Below are positions 28,828-37,453 of a stretch of 64,000 nt of DNA, piece by piece. Under the pieces are notes generated by a model, which saw nothing but the letters and a program-made list of their open reading frames with translations, searched no databases and had not been told where the DNA came from. The DNA lies in the NCBI GenBank assembly GCA_001661245.1, contig KV454013.1, positions 1,084,077 through 1,148,076 on the forward strand, read 5' to 3'. Numbering within the stretch: position 1 is the first letter of the stretch; every line of letters starts with the position of its first letter. Made by a program: the position numbers and the translations under genes. This DNA is from Pachysolen tannophilus NRRL Y-2460 (Eukaryota; Ascomycota; Pichiomycetes; Alaninales; Pachysolenaceae).

Positions 28828-30480
28828 TTAATCTACCCATTCCAAGTATTCTTCTCCAAACTTTGAACCTTTAGTTTTTCTATCCAATACGTTGACAAGC
28901 TTTGTTCTGACACCGATTCTACCACGGTACTTTTTGATAAAGTATTTGATAGCTTCTGATTTTGTGACTGAATACTGTCTATTGCTTCCATCGTTACCTG
29001 TAATGTAATCTTTGATTTCCAGTTGGGATGGTAAACCATTATGGAATGGATACTCGTTGTAAGTTCTGTGGAAATAATTTTCAATTCCTATACTTGATAA
29101 TACTGCACCTCTAGCATTGGCATTGGAAGAGTCAAGTTCTGAATTTGATTTTTGTTTCAATTTTTCTGATGGTGATAATAAATCCAAATTATCAAACGAA
29201 CCTTCTGAAAGTTTGATCATTTCAGGAGATACTGTCAATAATTTATTTAAAATTTCTGAAGGAACTTTGTCGACTGAAGGGTACTTAAATTTTGGAATTT
29301 TATCTTCTGGATTTTTTGACTTACTATTAATCAATCTTTTCGAAATACATTCATTAAAATCGGATAATTCAGGGTTAATCATCATATTTGTTGCCAATAT
29401 CAATTCATTCTTGATAGCTTCATATATATTTGTCTTTGAAGATCTTTTCAACATTTCGAAAATTAAGTTTAAAGAAACTGGTGATCTTGTTGAAAATTTT
29501 TGTAAAATTTCCTTAGAAAATTCAGAACCATCTTTTTCTAAAGATTTAATAACATCCACCACAGAATTATGTGTTGTTGGATTAAAACATTTTTCAATGG
29601 TTAACAATTGTTCTTTAGAATATTTAAATTGATAATCTTCAGGAATTGGGTCTACAAATTCTTCAATTGTTTCATTAATAATTGGATAAAGTTCTTTAAT
29701 GTTTCTCTTTCCCAATTCAGATTCTTTCATTGGTTTATCTTTAGGGTTAACTTCAGGAGCAATAGCTGGTAATTCTAAACCTGTTAATCTTTCCTTTAAC
29801 AGGTTAAATCTTTCAAAAGGTACATAATGTGTACCAAACCCAGCCAAAAATGAATCAATACCATGTAATTCATCTCCTGTTAATGCCAAATAATATCCCA
29901 AATAACCATCCATTCTACTAAGATAAAAACTAGTACCAACATCTGAAAAAAATCCAATATTAGCTTCTGGCATGGCAAATCTAGTAGTTTCACATACAAT
30001 TCTAAATGGATTATGTACAGATACACCAACACCTCCACCCATAACTATCCCATTGACAAATGAAACAACTGGTTTATTATAAGTTGAAAGCAAAAAATTC
30101 AAATTATATTCAAGATTGAAAAATTCAACAGATTTCAAATTTTCATTTTGTAAATTGTCCTTTGCACATTGAATAACATCACCTCCAGAACAATAAGCCC
30201 TCTCAGAATTAGAATTAATAATTACCAAATTGGCAACCTCAGAAACAGAATACTCCTTCAAACGTGGAGTGATCTCCTTGCACATCTGTGTGGATAAAGC
30301 ATTAAGTTTCGAAACCCTATTCAAAGTAATAACTCTGGCCTGATTTTCATTATGAAATAAAACTTCATCCGATGCTAACATCTTGGAACAAGACTGGAAA
30401 AACCTCTTATTACAAATAACAAAATTGCTTCTTCTAGATGTCAATAAAACAGGCTTCCGGAAAACAACTTGCAACATCAT
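28828..30480 (-). CDS. EHD3: 3-hydroxyisobutyryl-CoA hydrolase, mitochondrial (Ehd3)
   Basis: 550 residues of the enoyl-CoA hydratase/isomerase superfamily, slightly longer than S. cerevisiae Ehd3 (500). The N-terminus has Arg and Lys but no acids in the first 30 residues (MMLQVVFRKPVLLTSRRSNF), a mitochondrial presequence. Family motifs are ITLNRVSKLNALSTQM, AYCSGGDV, NKPVVSFVNGIVMGGGVGVS, RFAMPEANIGFFSDVGTSFYLSR and LALTGDEL, including the Glu and Asp of the hydrolase active site. The enzyme acts in valine breakdown; the S. cerevisiae protein is also found with mitoribosomes. A second ATG follows the first directly. Confidence 0.94.
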   Translation of the reverse strand: MMLQVVFRKPVLLTSRRSNFVICNKRFFQSCSKMLASDEVLFHNENQARVITLNRVSKLNALSTQMCKEITPRLKEYSVSEVANLVIINSNSERAYCSGGDVIQCAKDNLQNENLKSVEFFNLEYNLNFLLSTYNKPVVSFVNGIVMGGGVGVSVHNPFRIVCETTRFAMPEANIGFFSDVGTSFYLSRMDGYLGYYLALTGDELHGIDSFLAGFGTHYVPFERFNLLKERLTGLELPAIAPEVNPKDKPMKESELGKRNIKELYPIINETIEEFVDPIPEDYQFKYSKEQLLTIEKCFNPTTHNSVVDVIKSLEKDGSEFSKEILQKFSTRSPVSLNLIFEMLKRSSKTNIYEAIKNELILATNMMINPELSDFNECISKRLINSKSKNPEDKIPKFKYPSVDKVPSEILNKLLTVSPEMIKLSEGSFDNLDLLSPSEKLKQKSNSELDSSNANARGAVLSSIGIENYFHRTYNEYPFHNGLPSQLEIKDYITGNDGSNRQYSVTKSEAIKYFIKKYRGRIGVRTKLVNVLDRKTKGSKFGEEYLEWVD

Positions 30481-30930
30481 ATATATATATATACACCCGG
30501 TTGTGGCTTTTCAATTTTCAATACTAAATCTTAGTTTCTAACTTCTTAAAACTTGAGGAGTAAAAAACCACCACCTTCATTTTTTATATTTTCCATATTT
30601 TCCATATTTTCTCGGTTCAATGAAGGAAGTTTTGAAGAAAAAAAAAAAAAAAAAATTAAAAAAGAAAAATCAAGCAAAAACACGGTCAAACAAAGCAAAG
30701 AAAAAATGGCAGATAATAAAGTGGTGTGAGGTGTAAGTTAAAATGGTGCGGGACTTTTAGCTAGGTGGTGTAAGTGGTGTGGGATGCTACGTTTAAAGTG
30801 GTGTGAGTGGTGTAAGTGGTGTCATAAGAAGGTAAGTATGCATATTATATATATATATATATATAAGTCTAGTTTGTTTTTATCTTTTTTGGTTTATTTA
30901 TCATCTATAAGAGGGCATAAGCATAATAAT
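30481..30930. promoter_or_regulatory. EHD3 upstream region with a GGTGT cluster
   Basis: Spacer between the DES1 stop and the EHD3 start, both on the minus strand. At 30720-30822 the pentamer GGTGT occurs about seven times, often as AGTGGTGTAAG or AGTGGTGTGAG units. A TA dinucleotide tract lies near 30845-30864 and an A run near 30640-30655. The cluster may bind a Rap1-like or other GT-rich-site factor; that is inference. Confidence 0.45.
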
Positions 30931-32019
30931 CTAGTATGAGTTGTCGTTAAAGTCGACTTTTTTCTTTTGTGTAACGTCGAGGTTTGGTCTTTTGATTCTG
31001 TTGTACAATAAGACGTTTTCATCAAAAATGAAATCCCAAGTTACTTTACACCAACTTTCGTGTCTAGGTAATGGGTCATAGAATTCTCTTGCTAGTTTAC
31101 GAAGTTGGGGTAACTTGGACCATGCGACAAAGGGGAAATCATGGTGCTCGTTGTGGTATCCGACATTCCATGTGAGCATGTTTAAAATCCCATAGTAAGA
31201 GTAAGTCTCTAAAGGTGGGACATCTTTATAATTTATATATGACTCTGGAGGATTAAAAATATAATGTTCTGCCACAAAATGTCCAGCACAAGGATGTAAT
31301 GAACCTGCCAAAAATGAACTCAACAATAAGTAGAGCAAGAAATTCCAGCCAAATAAGGAAACCACTATAATGTCAAATGTCAATTGTACCAAGACATTTA
31401 ACAAGTGAATTATAGTGAATTGGATCTGAGTAATAAACATTGGCCTTAACGCGTAGAAAAAAATTTGGAAAGTAGCGAAAAAAGCCTTCCCAAGTACGTT
31501 TGAAAAGAAAACCGCCTCGTAGTATGTGGGTAAATCGGTGTCAAATAATTCATCACCTAAAAACTTGTGATGTAATTGATGATATGGTTGAAAAGAAGCA
31601 CTATACGGTATACCAATAGGTAAGTTGACCACTATTGAAAAAAGCCTATTGTTAATCGGTTTCTTGAATCCCAAGTTATGGCACAATTCATGAATCGCCA
31701 AGAAACAATTTTGATTTGCAGTAGCACCTATAACGTACAGTAACCCCCAAAATTTTAAAGACCAAAAACTCGTGTTTCGAAGAGAATAAGCAGTAACCAT
31801 TTGTAACAAAACAACAAATATACAAATATACTTTGTCATTGGCTCATGTCCACAAAGCTTTGTTACCTCTGGGTGTTTTTTAATAATCTGTTTCCTTCTC
31901 AAGACATGCGGTTCCGCATGTTTTGTCCAATAAAAATCTAAATTTGAAGAAACTGCTTCTGGCGGAACACCTTCATGAACTGTCTTCGAAGCCCTATGAA
32001 TGATCTTGGATGAAGACAT
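30931..32019 (-). CDS. DES1: sphingolipid (dihydroceramide) delta-4 desaturase
   Basis: 362 residues of the Des1/DEGS family. Three histidine boxes are visible: HELCHNLG, HQLHH (in PYHQLHHKFLGDE) and HNEHHDFP (in GYHNEHHDFPFVAW). The N-terminal lipid-desaturase motif region includes FYWTKHAEPHVLRRKQI, and about four hydrophobic segments lie between the boxes. The enzyme places the delta-4 double bond in ceramide on the route to glucosylceramide; S. cerevisiae lacks it, C. albicans and Komagataella have it. The ATG at 32019 is used; an upstream TTG frame is a poly-Phe stretch. A CTG codon (31738-31740) sits where relatives have Ala before YVIGATANQ. Confidence 0.95.
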   Translation of the reverse strand: MSSSKIIHRASKTVHEGVPPEAVSSNLDFYWTKHAEPHVLRRKQIIKKHPEVTKLCGHEPMTKYICIFVVLLQMVTAYSLRNTSFWSLKFWGLLYVIGATANQNCFLAIHELCHNLGFKKPINNRLFSIVVNLPIGIPYSASFQPYHQLHHKFLGDELFDTDLPTYYEAVFFSNVLGKAFFATFQIFFYALRPMFITQIQFTIIHLLNVLVQLTFDIIVVSLFGWNFLLYLLLSSFLAGSLHPCAGHFVAEHYIFNPPESYINYKDVPPLETYSYYGILNMLTWNVGYHNEHHDFPFVAWSKLPQLRKLAREFYDPLPRHESWCKVTWDFIFDENVLLYNRIKRPNLDVTQKKKVDFNDNSY

Positions 32020-32537
32020 CCTCAAAAAAAAAAAAAAGAAAAAAAAGAAGATAATAAAATGGATCAATAGAAGAATAGATATATATATTCCCAACACTGT
32101 AAAATATATATCACAACCACCTATTTACTATTTCTTATTTCTTATTTCTTATTTATATTTTATATACAAAATTGAAATTTTTGTCGTATACTGAAATTTT
32201 ATCAAGTGATTTTTTTGCCAAAAAATTTGTTTACGAAACCCATATATATATCTATATATATGATCAAATATTCACATAGAGAGTAGCTCAAGTAATCAAT
32301 AAGACCTTTTTCCTATATCTTTCTTAACTAATTGAATCCAATTGTATTGATAGTAATATATCTTTGAGTACTTGTTAAATTTGTAATTATTCAAATTTGA
32401 CATACATAGCCTGGAATATCACGTATATATAAAAAAGAAAATTTTTCCATGTTTCTGCCCATAAGTTGGTTTCATTAATTAATTAATTAATTAATCTGTG
32501 ATAGAAAAGAGATAGAGAGCGAGTTAGATAGTGGAAG
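32020..32537. promoter_or_regulatory. shared DES1/TSC3 upstream region
   Basis: 518 bases between the two divergent starts. AT-rich with TATATA boxes (32075-32110, 32244-32260), a repeated TTTCTTA tract near 32130-32152 and an ATTA repeat near 32474-32494. Likely a shared bidirectional promoter for two sphingolipid genes. Confidence 0.5.
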
Positions 32538-32795
32538 ATGTTCATCACCAACTGTTACAAGTATTACTTTTACCATTTGCCATATTATATGTTGACCAAA
32601 AATGAAAGTTTGGTGTTGCATTTGATTATTTGTTTATTGCTAATGTTAGTTCTGTATAGCATATTTAAACCGACTTATTTGATTTTGACGAACGTTAACA
32701 AGATTTCGAATGTTGCCGAATATTTACATGGCGCTTATCTCAACAGTTATGAATTGAGTGCTCTTTCTGATTTTTTCTTTGAAACGGTGTATTAA
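32538..32795 (+). CDS. TSC3: small subunit of serine palmitoyltransferase (Tsc3/ssSPT)
   Basis: An 85-residue protein with one long hydrophobic segment. The core YYFYHLPYYMLTKNESLVLHLIICLLLML aligns with S. cerevisiae Tsc3 (YYIHLPFYLMASFDSFFLHVFF) over the same spacing. Tsc3 is the short activator of serine palmitoyltransferase, the first step of sphingolipid synthesis, in the ER. Position supports the call: in S. cerevisiae TSC3, AKL1 and ORC2 are consecutive genes, as here. The C-terminal 35 residues are not shared with Tsc3. The start is the ATG at 32538. Confidence 0.82.
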   Translation: MFITNCYKYYFYHLPYYMLTKNESLVLHLIICLLLMLVLYSIFKPTYLILTNVNKISNVAEYLHGAYLNSYELSALSDFFFETVY

Positions 32796-33146
32796 TTTGA
32801 TATTAGTAAGAACCAGAGTACTTTGAAGTACTTGCGGAAGTCCTTTTTTTTTTTTTTTTTTTCATTTTCATTTTGGTGTTTGATTATTGCTCGAATTAGA
32901 GAAGCGTTTTATCAGAGAAAGAAGAGGTGGATTCTGGAGAAGAAAAGATGATGTATATTAGTTAGTTTGCTTGGTTTACTTTTTTTTTTTTTTTTGTATT
33001 TATTGTTAAGCTTTTTATTTATTTCTAATCATATATATATATATATGTATATTGACATTTTGGTTGTCACCACTCTTTTGATAAATGCTATTTTGATTTT
33101 TAAAGAATTTAATTTCTACTGTAAGAAATCGGGAAGAAAGACATAC
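32796..33146. other. intergenic between TSC3 and AKL1 3' ends
   Basis: Convergent 3' region with T runs at 32846-32862 and 32980-32995 and a TA tract near 33031-33044. A hydrophobic frame at 32967-33212 is a by-product of T runs and is not called. Confidence 0.4.
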
Positions 33147-36100
33147 TCAGACATCACCGCTGTGATTATCAAAATCACTATCCGGTGCATGAGAATGTTT
33201 ACCGTGTCTTGATCTTGATCTACTTGAGCCATGACCGATTTTCTTGAAATTAAAAGAAAACCTACTTTGTCTGTCTTTTGAAGACTTCTTTGTAGTGTCT
33301 TCTTCTTCGTCTGACGATAAGAACACCATTGTTTCCTGCTCCAAATCTTGTGGTGATAGTGAATAGGTTCCTGGTTGCCTAGCGCTATTATCACGAGAAA
33401 GTTGAAAACTTCTTCTTGCTGGAACCGCAGGTGCTGGTACTTGTTCTTGTGCCCGCGCCTGTGCCTGAGACTGTGCTTGAGACTGTGCTTGAGACTGTGC
33501 TTGAGTTTGAGTTTGAGTTTGCGCTTGCAATTGCGAGGCCGCTGGTGCTTCTGCAACCGCAGATGATTGTGCCTTCACAGGTGCTGGTATATGTGCGCCC
33601 ACTGACATGGTCTCTGGCCCTTGCAAAGTTGATGCTATTGGTCTCTGGTCCAAAGCATCAAACGAACGTCTTTGAGACTCGATAGAATGACGAGGAGACG
33701 ACTTCAGAGAGGAAGATTTTTTCAATGATTGACGTCTGGCCGGTAGTTTCGGTGGCTTTGAATCAAATGGTGAATACTGTTCTTGCTCCTGTTTTTGTTG
33801 CTGCTTCAACAGCTCCTGATGTTTTTGCTTTTGCTTTTGTTGCTGTAACAGTTTTTTTTTCTGTTTCAATGACGACAAGCGCTTAGGAATAGAGCTTTTA
33901 TTCCCTTCTTCTAACTCGTCTTCGTCTTCGTCTTCATAATCATCATAAAAATCGTGACCATAGTTACCTTCCTCATGTTCTCTATAGTTGTCGTTTTCAA
34001 AATCTTCATCAAAATTAACTGATTGTAACTCTAAATCAGTAGACGATAGAGGAAGTTTTTTAATGATCTCTCTTTGCATATTAGTTAATGGAATACCAAT
34101 CTGATCTAACTCTTTATCAGTAACGTATTTTTTAACATTCTGCTCTTTTTGTTGTGATCCATTGTTGAAAGATTTATTATTTTGATAAAACGATTTGATA
34201 TCGCTCTCATTAAAATTTTCTGAACTAGATAACAAGTCTTTTTTCATTGAATCAGTCTGGTTTTTAGATAACTTTATGTTCAATTTGGCAAATGCATTAT
34301 CCAACAGTGTATCTCCAGATAAAATTGGCATCTCTCTAACTTTCAATTCAGAGCGATTATCATCTTCACTAGCATCTTCGCCACCAACAAAATCACTAGT
34401 TTCTTCATCACGAGAAATCAGAGAAATATCGTCCGATTCTAATTCTTTTGTAGTTACATTAATATCGCTATTTTTCTTTTGCTCTTTGTCATCATCCTGC
34501 GAGGAAGACAGCTTGTTCTCGTTAACTTTGTTACTTCCAGAATCTGGTACAACAAATGCTGGTGAATGCTTTTCCTGTAAAATAGGAGTGGCATTTTTAT
34601 TAAGATTAGTATCAACCTTAGCCAATTCAAGTCTATGACTTTGTTCAGGGGTCCCACTAACCGATTTGACCTTATTGCTGGCTACAGTAAATTGACCCCA
34701 TGGATTCTTAAGCCCTTCATTAGTTTGAATTTGAACAGGGTTAGTTGGTGCATTAGTACTCGAATTTCTAGATAAATTATGCGAATGTATACCAGACTGT
34801 TGTTGTTGTTGTTGCAGCTGTAGCGGCTGTAACGGCTGTTGCTGAAGGTAGCTAGTACTTGAGTCCATAATAACTGATTGTGGTTGAGAATGTTGAGGTA
34901 CTGCATTCGAAGGTGGAAAAGGATTATATAACTTTCTTCTTGAAAATTGTGGGTCATTGACAAGTTGCAGATGTTGAGATTCGCCAGTTAAAGTTTGTTG
35001 ATCACTCACGTCTTGGTCGAAATTATTATTTCCCAGTGCCACAGCCATATTATTGCTGTTATTATTATTCATTTTTCTAGATTTAATGATATCGTCTATG
35101 AAATTAGCATTCACTGTACTAGGCTGTTGTTGTGCAGATTGACTAATATCCAGCAGTGTATCAAATGGAGAATGAGATTTTCTTCTCAGATAGGGATGAA
35201 GCGACGATGAAGACGACTCAAATTGAACGGGAATTACCGGTTGAGTTTGTGATGGTACTTGAGCAGAAGGTTGTTGTAACTCTTGATGAAACTGTTGGAG
35301 ATGTTGTTGCATCCGTTGCTGTTGCTGAAGTTGTTGTACCTGTAGCATTTGTTGATACAGTAACTGCTGTTGTTGTAGCTGCAGATGCTGCAGTTGTTGC
35401 AGTTGTTGCTGCTTATATACTTTCTGCTGATACTGCTGATACTGTAATTCTTGAACTTGTTTTGGAGTCAATGTGTAAACTACAGGCTGTTGTTGAAGCT
35501 GTTGTTGTTGGGATACATTCAGCTTCTGTTCTTTTGGAGTATCTGGTATTTTGTCAAGTGTAGGAAATCTCTCTTCAATATCTTCTACGTTTTCTAAAGC
35601 ATCATTGTCATCATCATTATAAACTTCGTTTTTGTTTTCAACTTTTTCTTTAAAATCATCATCATCATCATGTTCACTTCCCATATGAATCGATTTTTCT
35701 GATTTTCTACCGCTGCTCAGCATAGTTGTAGTACTGCTACTTCTTTCAATATTCAGTAATGTGGAAGCATTTTCCTCGACACTTCCTGATTTACTGACTT
35801 GCAAAGGAGGATTAGTAATTTCCAGCGAAATACTATGAACTGTATGTTGTGATGGATTGTATTCGTGCAGATAAAATTCCTGTTTTTGCTGTTGACTTAA
35901 TTGCTGATAATACTCTTGTGGTTGATTTTGTTTCTGCAGTTGTTGCAGTTTTTGAGATTGCAGATCGACTAAGAATTGTTCTGGAGGGGTATATTTGATT
36001 TCTGGGAATTTGTACTCTCCTAATCCATAGAAATCATCAATCTTTGCAACTTCTTCTTCTGGGAGCTTTATCATTTTTGCTATATCATACAACACTTGTA

Positions 36101-36959
36101 CTATATTAGGCCTATGATCTGGATTCTCTTGTAACATTATAATGATCAATTTTTGTAAATCCTGTGTATAAACCGGAGTTTGTGGAAATTGAAATGCAGC
36201 ATGTAAAATTGCCAACTCACCTGTATGTTCAAAAGGTGTGGTATAATAGCAAAGTTTATAAAGGAAGACACCCAAAGCCCAAATATCTGATTTTTCATTT
36301 ATTGGTAATCCCCTATATAAATCAACCATCTCTGGAGATCTATATTGTGGAGTAGTTTGGTGCAAGACATCGTTATGCAAAAATTGGAATTCCTGTTGTG
36401 TCTTTGGAGGTCTTAACAGGTAAGTGGTTGATCCAAAATCACAAAGTTTGAAATCGTTATGACTATCAATTAATACATTTTCAATTTTAATATCCCTATG
36501 AATCAACTTCATCTTATGCATCGACGCCACAGCTTTAGAAATATCCAACATAATCCCCAAGATCTCCTTCTCGGTCAATTTAGTAGTAATGCGCAGATTC
36601 ATATAATCCAATAATGATTTATTCGGACATAACTCCATTAAAACCAATACCTCATATCCCGAATCCAATCTAGATGCATTTGAATCAAAATACTTGACAA
36701 TGTTATCACCTTCAGCCAATTTCTGCATAACTTCAACTTCCGATCTCAACTGATTCAACCCCAGCTTATTGGGGACAATAACTCTTTTCAAACATGCGAT
36801 AGTATCCAAATTCTCATCTCCTGTATTATCTATCGAAGGGGATACTTTAACCGAATATATATGAGCAAATCCACCTTCCGACAAGTATTTTATTATCGTC
36901 GCTTTATGACAACCAACTTGTAACTCTGTCCCAGGTAAAAGCCTTTCCATATGATTCAT
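33147..36959 (-). CDS. AKL1: Akl1-like Ark/Prk-family actin-regulating kinase
   Basis: 1270 residues. The kinase domain is N-terminal (about 10-310): YLSEGGFAHIYSV (glycine loop), ACLKRVIVPNK, VLMELCPNKSLLDYMN, LIHRDIKIENVLI, KLCDFGSTTYLLRPP, TPQYRSPEMVDLYRGLPI and SDIWALGVFLYKLCYYTTPFE. LIIIMLQENPDHRPNIVQVLYDI and the FLVDLQSQKLQQLQ stretch after it match S. cerevisiae Akl1 rather than Prk1 or Ark1. The tail is long and disordered, with glutamine-rich tracts (about 400-600), acidic runs, a QAQSQAQSQAQ repeat and Pro-rich PKLPARR motifs. These kinases phosphorylate Pan1 and other endocytic coat proteins. AKL1-ORC2 adjacency is as in S. cerevisiae. Confidence 0.93.
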   Translation of the reverse strand: MNHMERLLPGTELQVGCHKATIIKYLSEGGFAHIYSVKVSPSIDNTGDENLDTIACLKRVIVPNKLGLNQLRSEVEVMQKLAEGDNIVKYFDSNASRLDSGYEVLVLMELCPNKSLLDYMNLRITTKLTEKEILGIMLDISKAVASMHKMKLIHRDIKIENVLIDSHNDFKLCDFGSTTYLLRPPKTQQEFQFLHNDVLHQTTPQYRSPEMVDLYRGLPINEKSDIWALGVFLYKLCYYTTPFEHTGELAILHAAFQFPQTPVYTQDLQKLIIIMLQENPDHRPNIVQVLYDIAKMIKLPEEEVAKIDDFYGLGEYKFPEIKYTPPEQFLVDLQSQKLQQLQKQNQPQEYYQQLSQQQKQEFYLHEYNPSQHTVHSISLEITNPPLQVSKSGSVEENASTLLNIERSSSTTTMLSSGRKSEKSIHMGSEHDDDDDFKEKVENKNEVYNDDDNDALENVEDIEERFPTLDKIPDTPKEQKLNVSQQQQLQQQPVVYTLTPKQVQELQYQQYQQKVYKQQQLQQLQHLQLQQQQLLYQQMLQVQQLQQQQRMQQHLQQFHQELQQPSAQVPSQTQPVIPVQFESSSSSLHPYLRRKSHSPFDTLLDISQSAQQQPSTVNANFIDDIIKSRKMNNNNSNNMAVALGNNNFDQDVSDQQTLTGESQHLQLVNDPQFSRRKLYNPFPPSNAVPQHSQPQSVIMDSSTSYLQQQPLQPLQLQQQQQQSGIHSHNLSRNSSTNAPTNPVQIQTNEGLKNPWGQFTVASNKVKSVSGTPEQSHRLELAKVDTNLNKNATPILQEKHSPAFVVPDSGSNKVNENKLSSSQDDDKEQKKNSDINVTTKELESDDISLISRDEETSDFVGGEDASEDDNRSELKVREMPILSGDTLLDNAFAKLNIKLSKNQTDSMKKDLLSSSENFNESDIKSFYQNNKSFNNGSQQKEQNVKKYVTDKELDQIGIPLTNMQREIIKKLPLSSTDLELQSVNFDEDFENDNYREHEEGNYGHDFYDDYEDEDEDELEEGNKSSIPKRLSSLKQKKKLLQQQKQKQKHQELLKQQQKQEQEQYSPFDSKPPKLPARRQSLKKSSSLKSSPRHSIESQRRSFDALDQRPIASTLQGPETMSVGAHIPAPVKAQSSAVAEAPAASQLQAQTQTQTQAQSQAQSQAQSQAQARAQEQVPAPAVPARRSFQLSRDNSARQPGTYSLSPQDLEQETMVFLSSDEEEDTTKKSSKDRQSRFSFNFKKIGHGSSRSRSRHGKHSHAPDSDFDNHSGDV

Positions 36960-37453
36960 TCTTTGCCCCCTTTAAATTATATATTCAAAACCCAAAAGGA
37001 TTAAAAAAAACAATGTCTTAATTGTTATCTCTTTTTATCTTGTCTTGTCTTGTCTTGCCTTGTCTAATAATTATCTCTCAATGGCAAAAAAGAAAACCAA
37101 CCCATACACATCAACAAGTGCAATTAAAACAACCAATGCAAGACAACAAAAAGAAAAAAATACCAGTTTATTAAGCAATTAGCAAAAGAAAATAACAATT
37201 TTGATATAAAACCACAATTTACAGTTAACACTTGTTTTCTCAATCAAAGGGTGTTTTAATAATGATTTAATTACTTATTACTATTAATATTATTATTATT
37301 ACAATAGTGATTTTATCTATCTCTACACATTAAATACTTTTATTTTTTTCACTACTTCTCTATAACCAGCCAAATACTATGATACGAGGAGGATTCTAGC
37401 GGTTCTAACGGTTCTAGTGGTTCTCGCCTCTAGATAGTTTGGAATTTGTAGTA
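36960..37453. other. AKL1 upstream region / ORC2 3' region
   Basis: AT-rich, with a TCTTG tandem tract near 37036-37064. A short tandem of GGTTCTAGC-type units lies near 37391-37425, just past the ORC2 stop. No gene seen. Confidence 0.4.

Noticed and set aside
32967-33212. Hydrophobic 81-codon frame downstream of TSC3
   Set aside because: Arises from T runs and overlaps the AKL1 3' end. No start context or domain.
33375-35563. Open frames opposite AKL1, some over 130 codons
   Set aside because: They are antisense shadows of the Gln/Ala/Ser repeats in AKL1 and carry no domain.
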